Below, in pieces: positions 51,800-61,183 of a DNA stretch of 64,000 bases. Position 1 is the first letter of the stretch; every line of letters starts with the position of its first letter. The stretch is from DATEZO01 sp035255485 (GTDB lineage Bacteria; Pseudomonadota; Gammaproteobacteria; Burkholderiales; Burkholderiaceae_D), in assembly GCA_035255485.1 (NCBI GenBank), contig DATEZO010000181.1:1-64000 (forward strand), given 5' to 3'. A program made the position numbers and the translations under genes. The notes beneath the pieces were generated by a model. That model searched no databases. It saw nothing but the letters and a program-made list of their open reading frames with translations, and was not told where the DNA came from.

Positions 51800-52840
51800 A
51801 TGATTGAGCCGATTTATCCCTGGCACGAAACCGTTTGGACGCAGCTTCAACAATTGCGTGAGCGGTTGCCGCACGCCATTTTGTTTCATGGTCCGGAAGG
51901 GATTGGAAAAACGGGATTTGCCGAACGCTTCGCGCAATCGCTGCTATGTGAAACGCCGGATGCCACCGGGCATGCCTGTGGCCGATGCGCCTCCTGCGGC
52001 TGGTTCGCGCAGTACAGCCATCCTGATTACCGGCGTGTGCGACCGGAAGCACTGGATGAAGACGCCGGCATGGAGAGCGCAGAAGGAGGCGATGCCGGCG
52101 ATTCCGGCAAAGCCGCAAAATCGACAAAAACGCCATCGCGGGAAATCAGGGTCGATCAGATCCGGGCCTTGGCCGATTTCATGAATATCTCGACGCACCG
52201 GCAAGGCATGCGCGTGGTGATGCTGTATCCGGCCGAAGCGCTGAATACGGTTGCCGCGAATGCGCTGCTCAAAACCCTGGAAGAGCCGCCACCGCATACC
52301 ATGTACCTGCTGGTATCGAACAGCCTGGATCGGTTGTTGCCGACGATCCTGTCGCGTTGCCGCAAATTCGCCCTGACCATGCCATTGTACGAGGAAGCGT
52401 TGCGCTGGCTGGAAACGCAACAGGTCGTCGATGCAGATAGCTGGCTGGCACAGCAGGGTGGCGCACCGCTTGCCGCGCTCGCATCGGCGCAGGCCGGCAC
52501 GCGGGACGGGATGGAGGATCTGTTGCGCCAGCTTGCGCAACCAGGCGCCGAGGGCATGCTTAAAATCGCTGATCGCCTGCAGAAAGTTCCTGTGGCCGAC
52601 CTGGTCGCCTGGCAGCAGCGTTGGTTATATGATGTATTCTCATTCAAGTTTGCGGGAAGAATCCGGTATTATCCGCGTTATCGGAAAGAACTGGCCGCAC
52701 TGGCGGCGCGTGCCAATGCCAGCGCATTACTGCACGCGATCAAGGTAACCAATGAACGCCGTGCGATAGCCAGCCATCCGTTGGCGGCCAAATTATTCAT
52801 AGAAGACATGCTGCTGGAATATTCGATGCTTTTTTCATGA
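51800..52840 (+). CDS. holB: DNA polymerase III subunit delta'
   Basis: Clamp-loader subunit of the replicative polymerase. The 346-residue AAA+ protein has a Walker A HGPEGIGKTGFAER, the zinc-binding Cys in CGRCASCGWF, NALLKTLEEPPPHT and SRCRKFAL (sensor/SRC motif). A Glu/Ser/Lys insert (about 85-115) contains the lower-complexity GDAGDSGKAAKSTK. It overlaps or abuts pilZ. Confidence 0.93.
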   Translation: MIEPIYPWHETVWTQLQQLRERLPHAILFHGPEGIGKTGFAERFAQSLLCETPDATGHACGRCASCGWFAQYSHPDYRRVRPEALDEDAGMESAEGGDAGDSGKAAKSTKTPSREIRVDQIRALADFMNISTHRQGMRVVMLYPAEALNTVAANALLKTLEEPPPHTMYLLVSNSLDRLLPTILSRCRKFALTMPLYEEALRWLETQQVVDADSWLAQQGGAPLAALASAQAGTRDGMEDLLRQLAQPGAEGMLKIADRLQKVPVADLVAWQQRWLYDVFSFKFAGRIRYYPRYRKELAALAARANASALLHAIKVTNERRAIASHPLAAKLFIEDMLLEYSMLFS

Positions 52841-52851
52841 AGGGTGTTGCC

Positions 52852-53244
52852 ATGTCCGGTGTTTCTGCAAATGTACCAGCAATCAATAGCGATGCGGCTT
52901 CGGTCGTACGGCCGTCTGTCCTGTCATTGCCAATCAAGGAAAAATCCGCACTTTATGCCGCTTATATGCCGTTTTTGACGAATGGCGGCATTTTCGTGCC
53001 TACCAGCAAATCGTACAAGATGGGGGATGAAATCTATCTCATCCTGACATTGATGGGTGACCCGGTAAAATATCCGATTGCCGGCAAAATCGTGTGGTTG
53101 ACGCCAGCCGGCGTCAACAATAACAAGGTGCAGGGCATCGGCGTCCAGTTTTCTTCTGATGAGAGCGGGCAGCGTGTCAAGCAGCGGATTGAAGAACTGC
53201 TGGGCGCGGCATTGGGCTCTTCCCGCACGAACTACACTTTATAA
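52852..53244 (+). CDS. pilZ: Type IV pilus assembly PilZ domain protein
   Basis: A 130-residue PilZ-fold protein with GGIFVPTSKSYKMGDEIYL, KIVWLTPAG and GIGVQF, the core seen in Pseudomonas PilZ. Arg residues of the c-di-GMP binding RxxxR motif are not visible, so this is the pilus-assembly type rather than a receptor. The order tmk-holB-pilZ-tatD supports the call. ATG at 52852 has AGGG 7 nt upstream; ATG at 52837, inside the holB stop, is possible. Confidence 0.88.
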   Translation: MSGVSANVPAINSDAASVVRPSVLSLPIKEKSALYAAYMPFLTNGGIFVPTSKSYKMGDEIYLILTLMGDPVKYPIAGKIVWLTPAGVNNNKVQGIGVQFSSDESGQRVKQRIEELLGAALGSSRTNYTL

Positions 53245-53252
53245 ACGGTCAC

Positions 53253-53750
53253 ATGTCCTATTCGCATCGCCTCGCCACGTTCGATGACTTGCCTGCCATT
53301 GTTTCTATCTACAACAGCACCATTCCCTCACGCCGGGTAACTGCCGATACCGAGCCGGTCAGCATCGAATCGCGCCATGCCTGGTTTGCCCACCATACCC
53401 CCGACAGGCGCCCGCTGTGGGTTGCGGAAACGGAAGGGCAGATCGCCGGCTGGCTATCGTATTCGAACTTTTACGGCCGGCCGGCGTATTCCGGCACAGC
53501 CGAGCTATCGATCTATCTGCACGAGGCGGCGCGCGGCAAAGGATTGGGGCGATATTTTCTGACCCAGGCGATCGCATTTGCGCCGGAAATCCAGGTGCAT
53601 ACCCTGCTCGGTTTCATTTTCGGGCACAACGAACCGAGCTTGCGCCTGTTTGAAGCATTCGACTTCGAGCGCTGGGCGACCATGCCGCGGGTAGCGAATC
53701 TGGATGGGATTGAACGCGATCTGATCATCCTTGGCAAACGGGTGACGTAA
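53253..53750 (+). CDS. GNAT family N-acetyltransferase
   Basis: A 165-residue acetyl-CoA-dependent transferase near the phosphinothricin/amino-acid acetyltransferase group (Pat/MnaT-like). It shows IVSIYNSTIPSRRVTADTEP, WVAETEGQIAGWLSYSNF, then the cofactor loop EAARGKGLGRYFL and the HNEPSLRLFEAFDFE end. Substrate unknown, probably an amino-acid-like amine. It starts 8 bp after pilZ and interrupts the usual pilZ-tatD order. Confidence 0.88.
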   Translation: MSYSHRLATFDDLPAIVSIYNSTIPSRRVTADTEPVSIESRHAWFAHHTPDRRPLWVAETEGQIAGWLSYSNFYGRPAYSGTAELSIYLHEAARGKGLGRYFLTQAIAFAPEIQVHTLLGFIFGHNEPSLRLFEAFDFERWATMPRVANLDGIERDLIILGKRVT

Positions 53751-53853
53751 GGTTCGTTATCCGTTTCGGCACGCTGGTCGGGATGACCGGCAGCCTATAG
53801 ACAGCCTATTCTCATGCGCTTGCAAACATCGCCGGCAGCGTACAATATCCTTC

Positions 53854-54633
53854 ATGTATATTGATTCCCATTGTCATATCGATTTTCCGGAGCTGGCGGA
53901 ACGGCTGCCGGAAATTTTCAGCAAGATGGCTGAAAACAAGGTAAGCCATGCGCTCTGCGTATCGGTGGATCTGCCTGATTTTCCGCATGTTCTTGCTCTC
54001 GCAAAACAGTATCCCCAGATCTATGCTTCGGTCGGCGTACACCCGGACTACGAGGACACGCCGGAACCGGACGTGCAGCAACTGATCCGGCTTTCCGACC
54101 ATCCTAAAGTTGTCGCGATCGGTGAAACGGGCCTCGATTATTACCGACTGCAAGGTGATCTGGAATGGCAGCGCGAGCGTTTCCGCACGCATATCCGCGC
54201 CTCCAGGGCAACCGGCAAACCGCTGATCGTTCATACCCGGTCCGCGCCGGAAGACACGATTCGCATCATGCGCGAAGAAGGCGCAGGAACCGATGCCGGC
54301 GGTGCCGGCGGCGTGATGCATTGTTTTACCGAATCCCTCGATGTGGCGCAGGCAGCCATGGCGATGGGGTTTTATATTTCCTTCTCTGGCATTGTCACCT
54401 TCAAAAGTGCCAGGGCACTGCAAGCGGTCGCGCTGGTAGTGCCGCTTGAGCGCATGCTGATTGAAACCGATTCACCTTATCTGGCGCCGGTGCCACATCG
54501 CGGAAAAATGAATGAGCCGGGCCTGGTGTGCCATGTGGCGGAATTTCTGGCGAAACTGAAGGGTATTCCGCTGGAACAGGTTGCGCGTCAGACTACCGAA
54601 AATTTTTTTGACTTGTTCAGGATTGTGCCGTGA
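53854..54633 (+). CDS. tatD: TatD family metal-dependent hydrolase
   Basis: A TIM-barrel metallo-hydrolase of 259 residues, likely a 3'-5' exonuclease or phosphodiesterase like E. coli TatD/YcfH. Metal ligands are in DSHCHIDFPE (H-x-H), GETGLDYYR (Glu), VHTR, MHCFTES and ETDSPYLAP. It is YcfH-like by neighbourhood (after holB). It is separated from the GNAT gene by about 100 bp. Confidence 0.93.
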   Translation: MYIDSHCHIDFPELAERLPEIFSKMAENKVSHALCVSVDLPDFPHVLALAKQYPQIYASVGVHPDYEDTPEPDVQQLIRLSDHPKVVAIGETGLDYYRLQGDLEWQRERFRTHIRASRATGKPLIVHTRSAPEDTIRIMREEGAGTDAGGAGGVMHCFTESLDVAQAAMAMGFYISFSGIVTFKSARALQAVALVVPLERMLIETDSPYLAPVPHRGKMNEPGLVCHVAEFLAKLKGIPLEQVARQTTENFFDLFRIVP

Positions 54634-54640
54634 TGCCGCC

Positions 54641-55330
54641 ATGCCGGACATGCTGAGAAACAGAAATAGATCCGACCGCCGGCGCATCCTTTCGTGCGGC
54701 GTACTGCTATTTGCGGGAAGCCTTGCGATGCCAGCGCTGGCAGGGGCCTACGATGATTTCTTTCGCGCGGTGAAGGTCGATAACGCCGACGCCATCAGGA
54801 CGCTGCTGCAGCGCGGGCTCGATCCTAATCTGATTGAAGCCGGACGCGGCGATACCGGGCTGATTCTCGCCTTGCGCGAAGATTCCATGAAGGTATTCGA
54901 CGTCCTTCTCAACGCCCGCGACATCGATCTGGAGGCGAAATCCCGCAACGGCGACACGGCGCTGATGCTTGCTGCCTACAAGAAAAACCAGCCCGCAGTG
55001 GAGGCGCTGCTGGCCAAGGGCGCCGAGGTCAATCGGCCTGGCTGGACTGCGTTGCACTATGCCGCGGCCATCGGCAGCAACGAGATCGTGCAGATTCTGC
55101 TGGATAACTATGCCTATATCGATGCCGAATCACCGAACAAGACCACCCCGATCATGATGGCGGCGCGTGGCGGCCATATCATGACGGTCAAATTGCTGCT
55201 CGATCAGGGTGCCGATGCAACGTTGAAAAACGAGCTGGGCATGACAGCAATCGATTTCGCAGTCCAATTCGGCTATCAGGATATTGCCGAAGGATTGGCC
55301 TGGCGGCTATCCAGAGCCGGCAAGCAATAG
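54641..55330 (+). CDS. Secreted ankyrin-repeat protein
   Basis: A 229-residue protein with a basic N-terminus (RNRNRSDRRRIL), a hydrophobic signal (SCGVLLFAGSLAMPALAGA), then about five ankyrin repeats from about residue 60: RGDTGLILAL, NGDTALMLAAYKK, GWTALHYAAAIG, NKTTPIMMAARGGH and LGMTAIDFAVQFG. It probably binds protein partners in the periplasm. It follows the tatD stop by 7 bp, a pairing common in Burkholderiales. ATG at 54641 is chosen; ATG 54650 is also possible. Confidence 0.85.
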   Translation: MPDMLRNRNRSDRRRILSCGVLLFAGSLAMPALAGAYDDFFRAVKVDNADAIRTLLQRGLDPNLIEAGRGDTGLILALREDSMKVFDVLLNARDIDLEAKSRNGDTALMLAAYKKNQPAVEALLAKGAEVNRPGWTALHYAAAIGSNEIVQILLDNYAYIDAESPNKTTPIMMAARGGHIMTVKLLLDQGADATLKNELGMTAIDFAVQFGYQDIAEGLAWRLSRAGKQ

Positions 55331-55503
55331 CGCCTGGTTCCCAATCAATTGCAATGCGTGCAGGGGGACGATTGTTCCAATGCAATCATCGGTTCCTGAT
55401 GGTATTTCATATGGAAAATTACCTTTTGAGTTGGGTTTCCCATTGGCAAAATGCGTTCTCCAAACTGTAAGTTTTTGAAACATTGATGAAACTGTAAGGC
55501 GAT

Positions 55504-55532
55504 TGACAGGTCAGATTTTGGTGTACTTTCTA
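55504..55532 (+). promoter_or_regulatory. Possible promoter for the Ser/Gly-rich protein gene
   Basis: TTGACA at 55504-55509 is a perfect -35 hexamer; a -10 is weak (TTTCTA 17 bp later). Two copies of AAACTGTAAG (55462-55471 and 55489-55498) lie just upstream and may be activator sites. Confidence 0.4.
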
Positions 55533-55589
55533 TCCGCCTGAATGGCGGAGGCTGAACATGACGGTCTTGACTTTATCTATGGAGAAACC

Positions 55590-56288
55590 ATGAAGAAGAT
55601 ATCCCAGGCAGTATTCATTTCCTTGCTTTCAATGGCAGGCACAACGTTTGCCCAAAGTACATCGAGTGACGTAACAACCAGCACCGATCCGGCAAAGGCG
55701 GCAGAAGTAGAGCAAAAAGCACAGGATATCCAGTCACGCCAGCAGAGCGCAACAGATTCAACAGGTGCATCGTCAACCAAATCGAGCAAGACCAAGAGCG
55801 CAAAGCGGAAATCCAAAAAGAAACATGTTGCAAAGGCAAAAAGTGCAACTCCTGGCAGTACCGGCAGCAGTAGCAGTAGCGGCGTGAGCGGCTCCGGCAC
55901 AAAGGACAGTTCTGGCGCCAGCGGCAGTCCCAGCACGGGCGGTAGCACCGGTTCGAGCGATACTTCCGGTTCTACGAGCATGCCGGGTTCGACCAGTACG
56001 CCAGGTTCGACCAGCACGCCAAGTTCGACCAGTACGCCAGGTTCGACCAGTACGCCGAGTTCCAGTGGTACTTCTGGTTCCAGCATGGGCGGCAGCTCTG
56101 GCTCCAGCGATAGCGGAAGCTATGGTGCAGGTGGCAGTTCTGGCTCAAGTGGCACTTCCGGTTCCGGCAGTACAGGTTCCAGCCCCAGCCCCGGCATGGA
56201 TAGTTCCCCGGGTGCCAGCGGGACTTCCGGCAGTGGATCTTCAAGCACTGTTCCTCCCTCCAGCACAACCGGCACAACCAATAAATAA
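55590..56288 (+). CDS. Secreted low-complexity Ser/Gly/Thr-rich protein
   Basis: Unassigned family. The 232 residues begin with a signal peptide (KKISQAVFISLLSMAGTTFAQ), then a Ser/Thr/Ala part, a strongly basic stretch (KSSKTKSAKRKSKKKHVAK, about 70-90), and a long Gly/Ser/Thr/Pro domain with no Cys or aromatic core. The middle has five near-identical 6-residue units (GSTSTP). It looks disordered and exported, perhaps a surface or matrix polymer. GGAGAAA precedes the ATG. Base composition is typical of the region, so no clear sign of transfer. Confidence 0.7.
   Translation: MKKISQAVFISLLSMAGTTFAQSTSSDVTTSTDPAKAAEVEQKAQDIQSRQQSATDSTGASSTKSSKTKSAKRKSKKKHVAKAKSATPGSTGSSSSSGVSGSGTKDSSGASGSPSTGGSTGSSDTSGSTSMPGSTSTPGSTSTPSSTSTPGSTSTPSSSGTSGSSMGGSSGSSDSGSYGAGGSSGSSGTSGSGSTGSSPSPGMDSSPGASGTSGSGSSSTVPPSSTTGTTNK
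55968..56057 (+). repeat. Five 18-bp tandem repeats in coding sequence
   Basis: Units start at 55968, 55986, 56004, 56022 and 56040 and differ at a few positions (GGTTCGACCAGTACGCCA type). Each encodes S/G-S-T-S-T-P. As 18 is a multiple of three, unit gain or loss would keep the frame. Confidence 0.85.
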
Positions 56289-56311
56289 GCAGCTTCACGC
56301 ATGTTTATCGG

Positions 56312-56348
56312 CAGCAATCAATGGCGGGTGCTTTGCCGTTGATTGCTG
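56312..56348. repeat. 10-bp inverted repeat after the Ser/Gly-rich gene
   Basis: CAGCAATCAA (56312-56321) pairs with TTGATTGCTG (56339-56348) around a 17-nt loop. It is a strong stem 24 bp past the stop, but no T-run follows, so terminator function is uncertain. Confidence 0.5.
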
Positions 56349-56553
56349 GCCGAAAGGCAGGGTGCAGCAATTGCCGGCATCTTAAAAATACCCTGCATAT
56401 CTTGATTCCCGGCGTGTTGCATCCTGACCGCCGTCAGTACTGCTGCGCGTGGCGCAACTTCCAGATTATCTGTTTTACCGCTTCGACATCGCCTGCGTTA
56501 TGATGCAGCAATATCATTCTTGATCGCGCCTGCCGTCAGTCGCCGAAATTCCG

Positions 56554-58911
56554 ATGCAAATTTCCCAACGGGTCATTCACCTTGCCAAAGAACGCGCGCT
56601 GTCCGGGTTTTCGATGCTGGTGCGGAATATGGTCGAAGAGGCCGCGGATACCCTGCGCCAGGCAGATGCGCGGCTCAGTTCGGCAGAAGGCCAGAAAACG
56701 CTCTCGGCCGCGTGGCATTTCCTGCATCTGGAAGGAAACCAGTTTCAGCAGCGCATCGTCACTTACTTTCGCGATTACCTCGATCGTGCAATGCAGACCA
56801 TGTATACCGATCTGCGGGCCGGTTTGCGGGATATCTCGGCCGATCGCCTTTCCCTCATTGACGATGAAACCATTACGCGCCAGATGGAAGTGGACCGTCT
56901 GGTATTGCAGATACGCGACGCGTCGCAGGAAAACCTCGGTCGACTGAATCTCATTATTGCGCAGCTGCATGGTGAGCACGATGTCCGCGAACGGGAAAAT
57001 CCGTTCCGCCCCTACCTGCTGGCACGCTCCCTGCATGAGGCGCTACGCGACATGGTGCAATACGAGGGGCTGTCCCGGATCTTGTTCGACCATCTGTCCA
57101 ATGCCATGGCGAATCGGGCGCCGGGATATTTTGCGGCGGTGCGCGAAATCTTCGAATCGAGCGGCATCCATGCACAACTGCTGGCGCGCCCGTCCCGGTT
57201 GAGCAAGGGACAGCGCGATTTGCTGGCGCAACAGGCTGCGCAACGCAGCCGCAACACCGGTGCTGCCTCCGATGACTTTCCGTTTATCGGCACTGCACCG
57301 CCGCGAAATTTCGAGTCGCGCATATTGCCCGGTCTGAAACACATGCAAGACTTGCTGCAGCATGTGCAATCTGAATCCAGCAGCAATCTCGATACATTCG
57401 GCAGCAAGTCCGGAGGGCAATCGGCCGCATTTCAGGATTTTGTCTGGCAGATATTCAACCAGCCCAGGCCTGCGGGCCTGCCGCGCAAACCGCCGCCCAG
57501 GAATTTGGGAGCGCCTGATCAATCGCAGGATGCGGCGGCATCTTCCTTGCTCGGCCAGTTAATGCACTATCAGAAGCAGATTGCGTCCGGGCAGGCGCAG
57601 GGCGGGATATTTGTCGCGCGGGATCGGCTCGATGCCAGTGTGGCAACCGGGCAGGAACGGATCATGATCGATGTGGTCGCGCTTCTGTTCGAATTCATCT
57701 TGCAGGACGCGCAAATACCGGAGGCCTTGCGCGAGCAGATCGGCCGCCTTGAGATTCCGTTCCTGAAAGCGGCAATCCTGGCGCCTGAATTGATGCATCA
57801 GGCAACGCATCCGGCCAGGCAGCTATTGAATCGGATCGGCACTGCCGCGGTTGGCCTGCATCCCGATGCGCAGCCGGATCAAGCGATTGCGACGGAAATC
57901 AAGCGCATTGCCACAAAAATCATCGACACTTTCGATCGCGACATGACGATTTTTTCGGATGCCGCCGAGGATTTCGAGCAATTTCTGACTGAGACTCTGC
58001 CGGCTGCCGACAGCGTTACAAAACGGTGCGTCGTAGCCATCGACCAGGCCGAGGCCAGCAGCGCTCTGTGCAGCAATACCGCCAGCGCGCTGCAAGGCTT
58101 GCTGTCGCCCTTACCAGTCGATCCGTCCGTATCCGACTTCATCATGCGCATCTGGCTGCGCGTGCTGGTGCATCCGTTCAACCGGCAATCCGATACAGGA
58201 GCGGCAGCGGGCGAGCTGGACGCAATCGCCCGGCAATATCTCGATGTCCTGCCGGAACTGGTGTGGAGCGTGCAGGAAAAGCGAACGCCTCAGGAGCGCA
58301 ATGCCCTGATACGGCTGCTGCCGGGCCTGGTCAGGCAGATTAAGGCGGGGCTGGAAAGCATTCAGCTGCCAGAACGGGAAACCAGGCAGGCACTCGACCA
58401 ATTGGTCGCATTGCATACCAATGTGCTGCGCGCCGCCGCGACAAGCGAGGGCCAGGCGTTGCTCGGCCTGGAAGACATGCGCCAGCATTTTTCCCTGCTC
58501 GTGATCAATCAGGACAGCGCATTCTGGATGGAGGACGGGCCGGTCAGCATCGACCGGGCCGCCATTGAAGAGGCATTAAGCAGGCAGCATGTCGTCGCCG
58601 AGGTAATGGCGTCCAGCGAGACTACCCCGGCCCCGACCTCGGATGCCGAATGGCTGATGCAGCTGGAAAAGGGGGCCTGCGCCGAATACTGGTCCGGCAA
58701 CACCTGCAAGATGATGCGGCTGGTCTGGATCACCCGTCACAAATCGCTTTATCTTTTCAAGTCGGATGATGCCAACGATCCGGCGCCCGTCATTTATTCT
58801 TCCGTATCGCTGATCGAGGCGCTGCGCGATGGCGTGGTGCGGCCGGTCGAATATGCACCGCTGTTTGACCGGGCCGTCGAATCGCTGCTGGACGGTGCCG
58901 AATCGTTGTAG
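56554..58911 (+). CDS. DUF1631 family protein, 785 residues
   Basis: Large soluble protein matching the DUF1631 family of beta- and gammaproteobacteria. Long helical stretches dominate (FLHLEGNQFQQRIVTYF, then YEGLSRILFDHLSNAM), with a Pro-rich linker near 310-330. A conserved C-terminal beta-rich part (about 675-785) has LMQLEKGACAEYWSG and CKMMRLVWITRHKSLYLF. No signal or membrane helix. Function is unknown; the C-terminal part has the look of a small-barrel domain, but I could not match it to PilZ with certainty. ATG at 56554. Confidence 0.85.
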   Translation: MQISQRVIHLAKERALSGFSMLVRNMVEEAADTLRQADARLSSAEGQKTLSAAWHFLHLEGNQFQQRIVTYFRDYLDRAMQTMYTDLRAGLRDISADRLSLIDDETITRQMEVDRLVLQIRDASQENLGRLNLIIAQLHGEHDVRERENPFRPYLLARSLHEALRDMVQYEGLSRILFDHLSNAMANRAPGYFAAVREIFESSGIHAQLLARPSRLSKGQRDLLAQQAAQRSRNTGAASDDFPFIGTAPPRNFESRILPGLKHMQDLLQHVQSESSSNLDTFGSKSGGQSAAFQDFVWQIFNQPRPAGLPRKPPPRNLGAPDQSQDAAASSLLGQLMHYQKQIASGQAQGGIFVARDRLDASVATGQERIMIDVVALLFEFILQDAQIPEALREQIGRLEIPFLKAAILAPELMHQATHPARQLLNRIGTAAVGLHPDAQPDQAIATEIKRIATKIIDTFDRDMTIFSDAAEDFEQFLTETLPAADSVTKRCVVAIDQAEASSALCSNTASALQGLLSPLPVDPSVSDFIMRIWLRVLVHPFNRQSDTGAAAGELDAIARQYLDVLPELVWSVQEKRTPQERNALIRLLPGLVRQIKAGLESIQLPERETRQALDQLVALHTNVLRAAATSEGQALLGLEDMRQHFSLLVINQDSAFWMEDGPVSIDRAAIEEALSRQHVVAEVMASSETTPAPTSDAEWLMQLEKGACAEYWSGNTCKMMRLVWITRHKSLYLFKSDDANDPAPVIYSSVSLIEALRDGVVRPVEYAPLFDRAVESLLDGAESL

Positions 58912-59262
58912 GCCGGCGGCAGGTTTCGCGCGCTTCCAGTAATAAATACACCTTATAGTATTTTTAAATACCGTTAATTTCATTGCGAATTCTGTATATT
59001 TTTACCATATACTCCCCTGTTTTTAATTTATTATGCAATGCTTTCCCTATCGAGTCGTGCATGGAAGGCGATCTTCCGGCCTGGCGCGGTTCTCCACCTG
59101 CTTCGCGATTCCCGCCGTCTTCAGCACGAATCCCATAATCCCGTATCATTGCTTATGCGCCGCAGGATTTATGCGGCACTTTCCGGCCGCCTGATCTCTA
59201 GCGTAGAGGCCAGGTAACAGATTGGCAACATCGAGAACTTCCTACTGAAGAGCCATCTTCCC
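58912..59262. other. Intergenic region before serA with copy D
   Basis: The 351 bp contain copy D of the 74-nt element (58944-59017) and nothing else recognisable. The minus-strand 61-codon frame at 58964-59149 includes the repeat and is not accepted. Confidence 0.6.
58944..59017 (+). repeat. 74-nt dispersed intergenic element, copy D
   Basis: AAATAC, loop ACCTTATA, GTATTT, centre ACCGTTAATTTCATTGCG, end stem GTATAT-TTTTACC-ATATAC followed by TCCCC and a T-run. The second stem is perfect over 6 bp in this copy. It lies 32 bp past the DUF1631 stop; here both flanking genes read rightward. Confidence 0.75.
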
Positions 59263-60462
<1,200 letters not shown>

Positions 60463-60475
60463 CGGCGGCAATGAT

Positions 60476-60943
60476 TCAGGCAATTGCCTTGGTCTTGATG
60501 GGAAGATGGAATTCGACCGTTGTCAATTTGCGCAGATGATTGCTGTTCTTGAGTAAATCGGCAAGCGTATATCGACTCAATACATCCAGATAGGCAGTAG
60601 TTGCCTGCCGCAATATGTCTTGCAGCTCGCAGGCGGGCGAAAGAATGCATTCATTGCTGTCACGGTTGAAGCATTCGACCATCACGAAATCCGGTTCGGT
60701 GCCGCGCACCACCAGGCCCAGGTTGATTTCTTCCGGCTCCTTGGCGAGTCGCAAGCCACCACTGCGACCGCGGACAGTTTCCACCAGCCCCGCCAGCCCT
60801 AACTGATGCACCACTTTCATCAGATGATTCTTGGAAACGCCGTAAACATCGGCAATATCCCTGATCGTGACAAGTCGATCCCGATTCAGACCGAGATACA
60901 TTAACGCTCTCAGAGTGTAATCCGTGTAGTCGGTCAAACGCAT
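60476..60943 (-). CDS. nsrR: Rrf2-family nitric-oxide-sensing repressor NsrR
   Basis: A 155-residue Rrf2 regulator: winged helix with MRLTDYTDYTLRALMYLG, VSKNHLMKVVHQLGLAGLVETVRGR (read in two parts) and three Fe-S ligands Cys91, Cys99 and Cys105 (spacing 7 and 5), the NsrR arrangement. It represses NO-detoxification genes. Those targets, such as hmp or norB, are not in the window. It is convergent with serA (13 bp between stops). Confidence 0.9.
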   Translation of the reverse strand: MRLTDYTDYTLRALMYLGLNRDRLVTIRDIADVYGVSKNHLMKVVHQLGLAGLVETVRGRSGGLRLAKEPEEINLGLVVRGTEPDFVMVECFNRDSNECILSPACELQDILRQATTAYLDVLSRYTLADLLKNSNHLRKLTTVEFHLPIKTKAIA

Positions 60944-61183
60944 GGTATTGCCTCAATAACGGAAAGATGGAAAAGCACTTGGCGCGATACGCCTGTGGCT
61001 GCATGTGTAATCATGTTCCGAGGCAGCAAATCAAAACGTACAATGCCCCAAAAATAACATCTATTTATTATATATCTTTACTGAGCTATTGGGAATGTTG
61101 TAATTATTCCTCGACCGAGCGGCTATTTTTATCAAATTCCATCAATAATTCGCCGGAGCGATGATATGCAGTGGAAATGCGCG

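Noticed and set aside
52852..53244. PilZ protein as a c-di-GMP receptor
   Set aside because: The RxxxR motif is not visible and the gene order is that of the pilus-assembly PilZ, which does not bind c-di-GMP in Pseudomonas.
56386..56400. AAATACCCTGC near 56387 as a partial copy of the 74-nt element
   Set aside because: Only the first 11 bases match copy A; no GTATTT follows after 8 nt and no ATACTCCCC end is present.
58964..59149. 61-codon minus-strand frame ending in the fourth element
   Set aside because: The C-terminal part is the repeat read backwards; the rest lacks protein character.
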